From assembly GCA_002314835.1 (NCBI GenBank), contig DCHM01000001.1, forward strand, positions 41,931 through 47,919: DNA of 5,989 bases, given 5' to 3'. The translations under genes and the position numbers were made by a program. The DNA comes from Clostridiales bacterium UBA1752. Lineage in GTDB: Bacteria > Bacillota > Clostridia > Oscillospirales > CAG-382. Numbering within the stretch: the stretch's first letter is position 1; each line of letters starts with the position of its first letter. Below the pieces are notes generated by a model. The model ran no database searches. It saw only the letters and a list, made by a program, of their open reading frames with translations, and was not told the DNA's origin. This document shows, piece by piece, positions 1 through 5,989 of this stretch.

Positions 1-2593
1 TAAGGTACTCGCGGAACTGCTTGTCGGTTGCATCTGTCATTTTGAGTATAAGGTCGCCGTTGAGATAGTAAATGATACCCGGGACGTCTTTATATCTGCT
101 TGCCATAGCGTAGCAATACTCTTTGTCTATGTCGAGCTGTTCGTCGTTGACGGCGATATTTTGACCTATCAGCATGCCCATCATATAGATCTGACCGTAA
201 CGCTGAGACAGATAAACCGCCGAGTCAACTCTGCGCATGTGCTGCTCAAAGCTTGCGTCGGATGCAAACATTGCCGTATAGTCGTGATAACCGCGGTATT
301 GCTGCAATACCTCGTAAATATAAATGCCTGCGTCGGCACGCTTTGCAAAGTCCTGCTTCCAGACGAGAGGGTTTTGGTTCTCCATGATAAAGGGACCGCC
401 CTCGTCAACGCCGGTGGCATAGATGGCTTTTTCGGTGCCGTCGTCGTTTTGCAGATAAATATAATTGTCGTGATAAGTGTACTTTGGACCGTTATTCACG
501 ACCTCTTGGTCCCATACGACAAACGCGGTCTCAAACATATCGGTTGCCACGCCGTTTTGATACAGCGTCGCTTTGACATAGTAAAAGTCGTCATTAAACT
601 CTGCATTCGTCCAGTCAGCTCTGAATGTCTTGCGCGAGCGCATGGTGACGGTGCCCGTATCACTGCCTTGAAATACAACCTCGCCATTGTCCTCGGAGGT
701 TATCGAATACTTAATCTCTACCGAGGTCTTTTGGTCTGTGTTATTTTCGACCGCGATACTGATGCGCGGACTTTCGCCGTCGCGATAGCAGTCGTAAGCG
801 TTAGCGATATTGCATATCGTGCTGTCGTAAACGAGCTTTTCTGCGAGTGCTACTAGACCGTCTCTCAGCTCGTCGTTACCCGTGGCAAAGAGGTCTTCGC
901 TCGTCACACCAAAAAATCCGATGGCGGTGCCGAGATAATCATTCCAGGTCTTTATGCTGGTATTAGTGCAGTAGTCTGACGGGCTTGAGAAAAGCGTAAA
1001 CACAGCCGCAACCGTGCCGACAACCTGACCTAATTCGTCATAAGCGTATAACAAGGGTTGCCATCTGCCGCGGTTGTTTCCGCATACCGTGATTGCAGAA
1101 AATCCGCTGACTTTGTGGTCAATATAGGTCTTGCCTGCCGTGAATACGGTCTGATTTTCTGCGCCCTTTACCGAGAACGCGTCGGTATAAACCGTTTCGG
1201 CGTCAAATATTGGTATTTGGTCGGACGAATATCTGAGTATGTCACCGACCTCGATAGGCTCGCTCGACGAGAGCTTTGCGCTTTCTTTTTCGCGGCGCTC
1301 CTTGCTGACGCCTGCACCGTAGGTTACCGAGCCTTGACCGTTGGGGTCGTCGAGCTTTTTATCGTTGCAGACTATGCTGATATTGTCGTATGACAGCTTG
1401 CCTTTTGCATCCTCGAGGCAAAAGCAAAGCTTGGCACTGTCAAAATCAGTCATACCGACCTTAAACGTTATCTTGCGTCCGTGCCAGCCAAAGTTCATCA
1501 GCTTAGTCGAAACGTCTATCGTCTCTACTATCGCGCCCGACTTGTATAAATCAAGATAAACGCCTGCTCTGCCGCCGTCAACCTTGCTGACGTCGGCGAT
1601 TTTTTCGTCAAACGAAACCGTGACGTCACTGCCTTTGGTTACGACGTCGGTAACGTCTATGTTAAAGCCTGACTTTGCGCCGTATTCATCGCTGTATATC
1701 GACATATAATAATCGCCGCCGGATTTGGTGCCCTGACCGTTTGAATATACTATATCTGCGCCCGTGGTGGTCTTGAGCCAATGGTCGATGCCTTGCTCAA
1801 ATTCCTCGGTGTATATGACCTTGCCTGATTCCGAGGATATCTTTACGTCGTCGTACATCATGGTGCCTGCCGTGATATACAGACCGAATCTGAGGTCAAC
1901 GAACTTTGCTTTGTCGGGGACGGTGAAGGTATAATCGTATTTCGTCCAGTCGGTAGAGCCCGATTTCAGCGTAACAAAATCCTTCCACTGCAACAGAGTG
2001 CCTGCGTCGTCGTAGATATAAACCGACGCGTGGGCGACGCCTGACGAAGTGGTGATATTTTGAGATTTTATTTGCGTCGAAAGTGTGTATTTGACACCCG
2101 TTTCAAACTCGCTTGCATTGATACGCGTGTAAGCGCAGGGCGAAGCGGTGACTGCCTTTGACTCCACCCACAGAGCCTTGCCGTAGCTCTCGACGAGCTC
2201 GGTCTCCTCGTAAACGGTCTCACTGAATGAATATCCGCCCGAGGTTATTATCTTGCCGCCGTCGGCAAAAAAGCGCTTTAGGTTGGCGCTTGCTCCTGCA
2301 GGGAACGCAGAGCCCGTGGGAATATAAATAAGGTCGTATAGCGTGCTGTTAAACTCGTCGTAGCACGCAAAAGCCGATGCGTCTATGACGGTGGCACTGT
2401 GTCCTTTGCCTTCAAATAGCGACTTGATGCCGCCTGCATCGTAAGGCGCGTTGCCGTCCGTTTTTAACGTTTCGTCATCCAAGATGGCTATTTTCATCAT
2501 CCTGTCTTCCTCTCCCGCAGTCTGAATGGCTGAAAAACCGAGAGTCGTGAGCATTGCCGTAATCAAAATAGCGGCAGTCAGTTTTTTTAGCAT
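1..2593 (-). CDS. Secreted modular glycoside hydrolase-like protein with amidotransferase-like, carbohydrate-binding-like and TIM-barrel domains (3' end outside window)
   Basis: Reading the minus strand from the ATG at 2593-2591 gives 864 codons without a stop, plus one base at the window edge, so the protein is longer than 864 residues. The start follows a GGGGAGG site and begins a signal peptide: MLKKLTAAIL, a hydrophobic core to about residue 22, then polar sequence, so export is predicted. Domains in order: residues 32-125, alternating beta/alpha (MKIAILDD, YDLIYIPTG, GGKIITSGG), like a class I glutamine-amidotransferase-like fold; about 143-255 and 258-410, two beta-sandwich modules ending in MMYDDVKI and SYDNISIV, typical of CBM/galactose-binding-like folds; about 450-600, containing GRWQPLLYAYDELG and LGTAIGFFGVTSEDLF, which may complete the amidotransferase-like domain; about 605-695, an Ig-like beta-sandwich; from about 720, a (beta/alpha)8 barrel like GH2/GH-A-type hydrolases (ATGVDEGGP, WKQDFAKRADAGIYIYEVLQ, RYKDVPGIIYYLNGD). 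The exact GH family and substrate cannot be set, since the second half of the barrel, including the expected nucleophile, lies outside. Domain calls come from reading the sequence, not from a profile search. The reading frame is certain; hydrolase activity is inferred. Confidence 0.8.
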   Translation of the reverse strand, partial: MLKKLTAAILITAMLTTLGFSAIQTAGEEDRMMKIAILDDETLKTDGNAPYDAGGIKSLFEGKGHSATVIDASAFACYDEFNSTLYDLIYIPTGSAFPAGASANLKRFFADGGKIITSGGYSFSETVYEETELVESYGKALWVESKAVTASPCAYTRINASEFETGVKYTLSTQIKSQNITTSSGVAHASVYIYDDAGTLLQWKDFVTLKSGSTDWTKYDYTFTVPDKAKFVDLRFGLYITAGTMMYDDVKISSESGKVIYTEEFEQGIDHWLKTTTGADIVYSNGQGTKSGGDYYMSIYSDEYGAKSGFNIDVTDVVTKGSDVTVSFDEKIADVSKVDGGRAGVYLDLYKSGAIVETIDVSTKLMNFGWHGRKITFKVGMTDFDSAKLCFCLEDAKGKLSYDNISIVCNDKKLDDPNGQGSVTYGAGVSKERREKESAKLSSSEPIEVGDILRYSSDQIPIFDAETVYTDAFSVKGAENQTVFTAGKTYIDHKVSGFSAITVCGNNRGRWQPLLYAYDELGQVVGTVAAVFTLFSSPSDYCTNTSIKTWNDYLGTAIGFFGVTSEDLFATGNDELRDGLVALAEKLVYDSTICNIANAYDCYRDGESPRISIAVENNTDQKTSVEIKYSITSEDNGEVVFQGSDTGTVTMRSRKTFRADWTNAEFNDDFYYVKATLYQNGVATDMFETAFVVWDQEVVNNGPKYTYHDNYIYLQNDDGTEKAIYATGVDEGGPFIMENQNPLVWKQDFAKRADAGIYIYEVLQQYRGYHDYTAMFASDASFEQHMRRVDSAVYLSQRYGQIYMMGMLIGQNIAVNDEQLDIDKEYCYAMASRYKDVPGIIYYLNGDLILKMTDATDKQFREYL

Positions 2594-2599
2594 ATATTT

Positions 2600-2606
2600 C
2601 CTCCCC
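2600..2606 (-). promoter_or_regulatory. Ribosome binding site of the secreted glycoside hydrolase-like gene
   Basis: The minus strand reads GGGGAGG, followed by a short A/T spacer of six bases and then the ATG at 2593. This is a near-perfect anti-Shine-Dalgarno match at good spacing and decides the start codon: the next in-frame ATGs (residue 14 and residues 32-33) have no comparable site and would remove part or all of the signal peptide. Confidence 0.85.
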
Positions 2607-2622
2607 GTTGTTAGTTGATTTA

Positions 2623-2651
2623 ATTATATAATATCATCAGTCCTTTTTCAA
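2623..2651 (-). promoter_or_regulatory. Sigma-A-type promoter of the secreted glycoside hydrolase-like gene
   Basis: On the minus strand there is TTGAAA (2651-2646; five of six to TTGACA), a 17-base spacer, and a perfect TATAAT (2628-2623). Transcription would start near 2616, leaving an mRNA leader of roughly 20-25 bases, just enough for the ribosome binding site. A second TATAAT lies further upstream on the same strand (near 2670), but I see no comparably good -35 for it. Confidence 0.75.
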
Positions 2652-2709
2652 CGCAAAACTGAATGTCATATTATACAAAGATAAAAACTAATTTTTTTAC
2701 ATTTCGCCG

Positions 2710-2723
2710 ACAAATGATTTTGT
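2710..2723. promoter_or_regulatory. Possible operator: small inverted repeat abutting the -35 box of the rightward promoter
   Basis: ACAAA-TGAT-TTTGT is a perfect 5-bp inverted repeat with a 4-bp centre, and its right edge overlaps the first base of the TTGCAA -35 box at 2723-2728. The position suits a repressor or activator site in a divergent promoter region. It is short and AT-rich, so chance is a real alternative, and no regulator gene is present in the window to pair with it. Confidence 0.25.
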
Positions 2724-2750
2724 TGCAATCTGCTCGCGATATGATATAAT
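2723..2750 (+). promoter_or_regulatory. Sigma-A-type promoter with extended -10 for the glutaminase-A-family gene
   Basis: TTGCAA (2723-2728), a 16-base spacer, then a perfect TATAAT (2745-2750) preceded by TG plus one base (2742-2744), which is an extended -10 element. Transcription would start near 2757, about 20 bases before the start codon and with only about ten bases before the ribosome binding site. The short leader leaves no room for a riboswitch or attenuator, so control, if any, is probably by a DNA-binding protein. Confidence 0.8.
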
Positions 2751-2767
2751 AAAATCAGTAAATATAC

Positions 2768-2772
2768 GGAGG
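2768..2772 (+). promoter_or_regulatory. Ribosome binding site of the glutaminase-A-family gene
   Basis: GGAGG followed by five bases (TTTAT) and the ATG at 2778. The match and spacing support the chosen start. No earlier in-frame start fits between the predicted transcription start and this codon. Confidence 0.85.
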
Positions 2773-2777
2773 TTTAT

Positions 2778-4592
2778 ATGAAAAAGACACCTTGCGCTTA
2801 TCCCATTATCACCTGCGACCCTTTCTTTTCGGTCTGGTTTGAGGGCAAAAATCCTACCGAATGCGACACCGTTCACTGGTCGGGCAGGACTATGCCCATA
2901 AGGATAACTGCGGTTTTAGACGGCACCGAATATAGTCTATTCGGCAATAATAACGGTTTGCCCATGATGAATTATCTTGGCTCCGAGGTTACTCCGCTTC
3001 GCACCGTTTTTGAGTATAAAATGGGCGAAACAAAGCTGACGCTCGGCTTCTTTACTCCGCAGTTTTTAGACGACCTTTACACGGTAACGCTGCCGATAAG
3101 CTATATTTATTACGAGTGCAGCAGCCCCGTAACAGTCAAAGTCGCAGTCAGCACGGCTATCGCGGCAGACGAGCGCAGTCAAAAGGTCGTCGCCTGCACA
3201 AAGCAGGGCTATGCCTTTGCCGAAACCGAGGGCGCAGTGCCTCTGTCTCGCTCGGGCGACTGCGTATGCGCAGGATGGGGCAGGGGATATCTTATGCACG
3301 AGAGCGCGAGTGTTGACTGCGGCAAGTATGGCGTCGATAACCTGCCTTATATGACAGCTTTATCAGACAAGCAGTGCGGACACTTTACTCTCGGCTACGA
3401 CGATATAGAATCAATGCGCTTTATGGGCAAGGTTCTGCCTGCATACTGGCGCACAAAAGAGCAGGATTTTGTAAAGCTTATGACTGCCGAGGACAAAAAG
3501 TTTGACGCATATTTGGCAAAAGCCGCAAAGTTTGACGCCGATTTACTCTCCGAAGCAGGCAGGGTATCGAGTGATTACGCCGATATTGTTTCGCTTGCAT
3601 ACCGTCAGTCGATAGCCGCTCATAAGCTCGTCGTAGGCGAGGACGGATTGTATTTTATTTCCAAAGAAAACAGCAGCAACGGCTGCGGCGCCACGCTTGA
3701 CGTTACTTATCCCTCGATACCGCTTTATCTCAAATACAATCCCGAGCTCGTAAGGGCGATGCTCAGACCTCTCTTTAGGTTTGCGCTCAGCCCTCTGTGG
3801 CACTACGATTTTGCACCTCACGACTGCGGACAGTATCCGCTCTTGGATGCGCAGGCGTATGGCAAAAACCCCGACGGTACTTATGATTTTAACATGCAGA
3901 TGCCCGTCGAGGAGTGTGGCAACGCCATCATTTGCCTCGCCGCCGCGTGCTTTGCAGACGGTCAGTTTGATTTAGCTATGCAAAGCCAAAAGCTTATCAG
4001 GCAATATGCCGATTACCTTATCAAAAACGGTTATAACCCCGATAATCAGCTCTGCACAGACGACTTTGCAGGTCATCTGCCGCATAACTGCAACCTCAGC
4101 ATCAAGGCGATAGTTGCCCTCGCGGCGGCAGGCAAGCTGTACGGCGACGACGGCTATATCTGCATAGCAAAGGATATGGCAAACCGTTTTGTTTCCGAAG
4201 CAAAGAGCGCCAAAGGCGGCACGAGACTGACCTTTGACGACGACGGCGGCTGGAGCCTCAAATACAATATGATATGGGATAAGCTGTTTAATCTCGGACT
4301 GTTTGACGAGGCGGTTTATAACGCCGAAGCAACCAGATACGAGGCGGAATCGCATACATACGGCACTCCGCTCGACTGCCGCAAGGACTATACAAAAACC
4401 GACTGGCTCGTCTGGTGCGCGGCTATGTGTGGCGGCGAGTACGAAACAAAAACCTACGAGCGCATAGTAGGTATGATAACTAATACCAAAGACTGTTATC
4501 CGTTTTCCGACTGGTACGACACCGTAAACGCCGACAATAGCGGCTTTAAAGCCCGTAGCGTTATCGGCGGCGTGTTTATTAGGTTGATTTAA
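2778..4592 (+). CDS. Cytoplasmic glutaminase A family protein (DUF5127-DUF4965-DUF1793 architecture)
   Basis: This complete 604-residue protein matches my knowledge of the glutaminase A (GtaA) family along its length. Residues about 8-235 form the N-terminal beta-rich domain (DUF5127-like: PFFSVWF, LDGTEYSLFG, TLGFFTPQFLDD). Residues about 260-600 are the helical DUF4965/DUF1793 part, related to six-hairpin (alpha/alpha) glycosidases, with hallmark motifs FISKENSSNG (293-302), HDCGQYP (348-354), MPVEECGN (375-382), LCTDDFAG (425-432), NLSIKAI (439-445), KYNMIWDKLF (495-504) and TPLDCRKDYTKTDW (530-543). D349, E378/E379 and D428/D429 are the obvious acidic candidates for the active site; this is inference. 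There is no signal peptide, and I count 21 cysteines, so it should sit in the reducing cytoplasm, unlike the secreted fungal glutaminases of about 690 residues; the N-terminal extension seen in some relatives is absent. Fungal members hydrolyse L-glutamine, but bacterial members are largely untested and may be glycosidases. It is monocistronic: its own promoter lies upstream and a terminator follows. Family confidence is high; substrate is unknown. Confidence 0.87.
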   Translation: MKKTPCAYPIITCDPFFSVWFEGKNPTECDTVHWSGRTMPIRITAVLDGTEYSLFGNNNGLPMMNYLGSEVTPLRTVFEYKMGETKLTLGFFTPQFLDDLYTVTLPISYIYYECSSPVTVKVAVSTAIAADERSQKVVACTKQGYAFAETEGAVPLSRSGDCVCAGWGRGYLMHESASVDCGKYGVDNLPYMTALSDKQCGHFTLGYDDIESMRFMGKVLPAYWRTKEQDFVKLMTAEDKKFDAYLAKAAKFDADLLSEAGRVSSDYADIVSLAYRQSIAAHKLVVGEDGLYFISKENSSNGCGATLDVTYPSIPLYLKYNPELVRAMLRPLFRFALSPLWHYDFAPHDCGQYPLLDAQAYGKNPDGTYDFNMQMPVEECGNAIICLAAACFADGQFDLAMQSQKLIRQYADYLIKNGYNPDNQLCTDDFAGHLPHNCNLSIKAIVALAAAGKLYGDDGYICIAKDMANRFVSEAKSAKGGTRLTFDDDGGWSLKYNMIWDKLFNLGLFDEAVYNAEATRYEAESHTYGTPLDCRKDYTKTDWLVWCAAMCGGEYETKTYERIVGMITNTKDCYPFSDWYDTVNADNSGFKARSVIGGVFIRLI

Positions 4593-4651
4593 AAGACTTT
4601 TTTGGCATTTCTTTTAAGAAATCCATATTCAGATAAGTGTATGAAAAAGTA

Positions 4652-4686
4652 AAGTGGATGTGGCGTTAAAACCGTTACATCCACTT
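4652..4686. terminator. Long perfect hairpin in the 3' region, possible terminator for minus-strand transcripts
   Basis: AAGTGGATGT (4652-4661) and its exact reverse complement ACATCCACTT (4677-4686) enclose a 15-base loop. On the plus strand the stem is followed by GTCCCAAG, with no U tract, so it is not a standard rightward terminator. On the minus strand the stem runs into TACTTTTT, which resembles a leftward terminator. Alternatives are a 3'-end stabilising hairpin of the upstream mRNA or part of a structured RNA together with the next hairpin. The stem is certain; its role is not. Confidence 0.5.
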
Positions 4687-4693
4687 GTCCCAA

Positions 4694-4723
4694 GAGAGCA
4701 TGGCGACAGGCTCTCCTTTTTTT
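4694..4723 (+). terminator. Rho-independent terminator of the glutaminase-A-family gene
   Basis: GAGAGC (4694-4699) pairs with GCTCTC (4710-4715). Inside lies an A-G mismatch, a TG/CA two-pair extension and a GCGA (GNRA) tetraloop at 4703-4706. A run of seven T residues (4717-4723) follows after one C. This ends the transcript about 130 bases after the stop codon and insulates the surface-protein gene downstream. Confidence 0.8.
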
Positions 4724-4757
4724 GTGAGCACGGCGCATAAATAACTGTTACCCAAAG

Positions 4758-4772
4758 ATTTATATTATAAAT
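4758..4772. repeat. AT-only palindrome upstream of the surface-protein promoter
   Basis: ATTTATA-T-TATAAAT is a perfect 15-base palindrome made only of A and T, ending 14 bases before the -35 box at 4787. It could be an operator or an UP-element-like AT tract. A chance palindrome in AT-rich spacer is equally possible. Confidence 0.25.
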
Positions 4773-4786
4773 ATCGCATAAAAGGC

Positions 4787-4814
4787 TTTACTTTTTTAAA
4801 AAATAGTGTATAAT
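4787..4814 (+). promoter_or_regulatory. Probable sigma-A promoter of the BspA-like surface protein gene
   Basis: TTTACT (4787-4792; four of six to TTGACA), a 16-base spacer and a perfect TATAAT (4809-4814). The predicted start near 4821 gives a leader of about 38 bases. The weak -35 suggests moderate basal strength or help from an activator; the AT-rich upstream tract may contribute. Confidence 0.65.
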
Positions 4815-4845
4815 GTATTACAAGGTAAAATATACCAACAGAAAC

Positions 4846-4851
4846 GAGGAG
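4846..4851 (+). promoter_or_regulatory. Ribosome binding site of the BspA-like surface protein gene
   Basis: GAGGAG lies seven bases before the ATG at 4859. The next in-frame ATG (residue 5, at 4871) is 19 bases from this site, so the first ATG is preferred, although the second would also keep the signal peptide. Confidence 0.8.
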
Positions 4852-4858
4852 AAACGTT

Positions 4859-5989
4859 ATGACCAAGATTATGAAAAACAAAATTCTGTCTTTAGTTCTC
4901 TGCCTGGCTATGCTTATGGCACTTATGCCTGCGATGAGCATCGGCGAGGCTGCAGCATCCAGCGGCAGCGAATTTTACGCTGTGTTTAACACGGCTGCCG
5001 AGGGAGACAAGCCTGCAAACACCCTGTCATTCTATTATGACGGCAATAAGGGTATCCGCGCAGGCACCGTTTACGCCGGTCTCCTCACCGCAGCAACAGT
5101 TGCAACCGATTGGGGATATAACGCAATAAGAGACAGTGTAAAAAACGTAGTAATAGACGCAAGCGTCGAGGATTACCACGGCTTAAAGAGCACTGCCTAT
5201 ATGTTTAGTGATATGACTGCCGCTGACAATATCAGCGGATGCGAGTATCTGGACGTGAGCAGTGTCACAAACATGTCTTATACGTTCCATAAGTTTGCTT
5301 ACGACAGTAAGGTCATCACGGCTGTACCCGACGTATCAAACTGGGATACGAGCAATGTAACAAACGTAGCCGACATGTTTGCATATTATGCCAATGCAAG
5401 CACGAGCAAATTGCAAGCTCTGAATTTGTCTAAATGGAACATTGATGCGCTGCAAAATACAAACGGTATGTTTACGGGCTATGCCGCAGCAAACAATGCG
5501 GGCGACCCGGTCGTTTATGCAACGGATTGGTCAACGATAAAAGCGACCGGCGTAACCGCCGTCGGTATGTTTAAGAATAGCAAGCTAAAAAATGCGCCTA
5601 CCACAAACGGCCAGCAATGGTCACTTGCTAATACCGGCGCAACCGGCTGCTTTACATTAAAGCCGCTCACCTTCACCGCGCTGACCGACGGCTCGTCCGT
5701 TACGTTAAATTACGTTAATAATAAAGATACTGTCGTTGAGTTTAAATTTAATGACGGCAATTGGACGGTTTATTCCAAACAAACCATCGCCCTTGATAAA
5801 GACGACACGGTTAGTTTTAGAGGTGAAAAAGTTAAAACAAGCAGCTCCAGTCATTTTGTCATGACCGGTTCTATTGCCGCGTCCGGAGACGTAACTAGCC
5901 TGACAAATAAAGTCGGTGGCGATGTAAAATTAGACGCGGCTCGTTGTTATTATTATATGTTTTCAGGCTGCACGAGCCTAAAGACGGCT
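4859..5989 (+). CDS. Secreted BspA-like (DUF285) repeat surface protein (3' end outside window)
   Basis: The frame is open for exactly 377 codons to the window edge. Residues 1-33 form a signal peptide: MTKIMKNK, a hydrophobic core LSLVLCLAMLMALMPAM, and a likely cleavage after the AAA at 31-33. Residues about 110-245 carry degenerate BspA-type (DUF285) leucine-rich-like repeats with the pattern W-D-x-S-x-V-x-x-x-x-x-M-F, clearest at 161-174, and related copies at 111-119, 131-144, 192-205 and 223-238. Residues about 265-377 belong to a second recurring module of such proteins: FTALTDGSSVTL, FNDGNWTVYSKQTIALDKDD, FRGEK, FVMTGSIAASGDVTSL, then YYYMFSGCTSLKTA, which starts a new repeat run. Proteins of this type are large cell-surface or secreted proteins implicated in adhesion; ligand unknown. 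Any wall anchor or dockerin would be in the missing C-terminus. It has its own promoter and follows a terminator, so it is not in an operon with the upstream gene. The family assignment is confident, the role only general. Confidence 0.85.
   Translation, partial: MTKIMKNKILSLVLCLAMLMALMPAMSIGEAAASSGSEFYAVFNTAAEGDKPANTLSFYYDGNKGIRAGTVYAGLLTAATVATDWGYNAIRDSVKNVVIDASVEDYHGLKSTAYMFSDMTAADNISGCEYLDVSSVTNMSYTFHKFAYDSKVITAVPDVSNWDTSNVTNVADMFAYYANASTSKLQALNLSKWNIDALQNTNGMFTGYAAANNAGDPVVYATDWSTIKATGVTAVGMFKNSKLKNAPTTNGQQWSLANTGATGCFTLKPLTFTALTDGSSVTLNYVNNKDTVVEFKFNDGNWTVYSKQTIALDKDDTVSFRGEKVKTSSSSHFVMTGSIAASGDVTSLTNKVGGDVKLDAARCYYYMFSGCTSLKTA
5333..5587 (+). repeat. Degenerate DUF285 repeat array within the surface protein
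   Basis: Three consecutive copies of about 31 residues, starting near VSNWDTSNV (159), LSKWNIDAL (190) and ATDWSTIKA (221), each with a Trp and, 11-13 residues later, Met-Phe. The copies are diverged at DNA level, so this is an old protein repeat and not a recent tandem duplication. Confidence 0.7.

Noticed and set aside
161..856. Open plus-strand frame of 231 codons opposite the secreted glycoside hydrolase-like gene, with hydrophobic-looking translation
   Set aside because: It lies wholly antisense to a continuous 864-codon gene with signal peptide and recognisable domains, has no ribosome binding site that I can see, and its composition (runs of V, I, C, R) is typical of a shadow frame produced by codon bias.
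1058..1559. Two further open plus-strand frames (1058-1393 and 1341-1559)
   Set aside because: Both are antisense to the same minus-strand gene, lack start signals and show no family resemblance.
2651..2722. Spacer between the divergent promoters considered as an unrecognised small gene or RNA
   Set aside because: It is AT-rich, with no start codon plus ribosome binding site and no stable hairpin; it is explained by promoter upstream sequence.
3543..4355. Minus-strand open frames (3543-3821 and 3972-4355) within the glutaminase-A-family gene
   Set aside because: The plus-strand protein matches its family across these segments, and the antisense frames have no ribosome binding site or recognisable product.
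4607..4622. ATTTCTTTTAAGAAAT palindrome just after the glutaminase-A-family stop codon, considered as the terminator
   Set aside because: The stem is pure A/T apart from one pair, the loop is very small and no T tract follows. The GC-containing hairpin at 4694-4723 is a far better terminator.
4824..4858. Leader of the surface-protein mRNA considered as a riboswitch or attenuator
   Set aside because: Only about 38 bases separate the predicted transcription start from the start codon, with no stem of note.

Overview
The window looks like chromosomal DNA from an anaerobic, gut-type Firmicute of the class Clostridia (Ruminococcaceae/Oscillospiraceae-like). The pointers are strong GGAGG-type ribosome binding sites, consensus sigma-A promoters in AT-rich spacers between moderate-GC genes, Gram-positive style signal peptides, and a gene set (large modular secreted glycoside hydrolase-like protein, glutaminase-A-family protein, BspA-like surface protein) that is typical of such bacteria. 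The assignment is inferred from gene content and style; no rRNA or marker gene is present.

Layout. (1) Positions 1-2593, minus strand: the first 864 codons of a large secreted multidomain protein that runs off the left edge. It has a signal peptide, an N-terminal fold resembling a class I glutamine-amidotransferase-like domain, two beta-sandwich carbohydrate-binding-like modules, a segment that looks like the rest of the amidotransferase-like domain, an Ig-like domain, and the first half of a TIM-barrel glycoside hydrolase domain. (2) Positions 2594-2777: a compact divergent promoter region with one good sigma-A promoter in each direction. (3) Positions 2778-4592, plus strand: a complete 604-residue cytoplasmic protein of the glutaminase A (GtaA/DUF5127-DUF4965-DUF1793) family, whose catalytic part is related to six-hairpin glycosidases. 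(4) Positions 4593-4858: a long perfect hairpin, a rho-independent terminator with a GCGA tetraloop, then a new promoter. (5) Positions 4859-5989, plus strand: the first 377 codons of a secreted BspA-like (DUF285) repeat protein that runs off the right edge.

How they may work together (inference): the divergent pair shares one short control region, so the secreted glycoside hydrolase-like protein and the cytosolic glutaminase-A-like protein may be co-regulated. One would act on a glycan or glycoconjugate outside the cell, the other on an imported product inside. No transporter, regulator or further enzyme is visible in the window. The surface repeat protein is transcriptionally separate, with its own promoter behind a terminator, and is probably an adhesin-like protein unrelated in function to the pair.

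I saw no tRNA, rRNA, CRISPR array, insertion sequence, phage gene or known riboswitch. The most unusual points are the apparent insertion of carbohydrate-binding modules into an amidotransferase-like domain, the Asn-Gly-Asp where clan GH-A enzymes usually have Asn-Glu, and the cytoplasmic form of a family best known from secreted fungal glutaminases.
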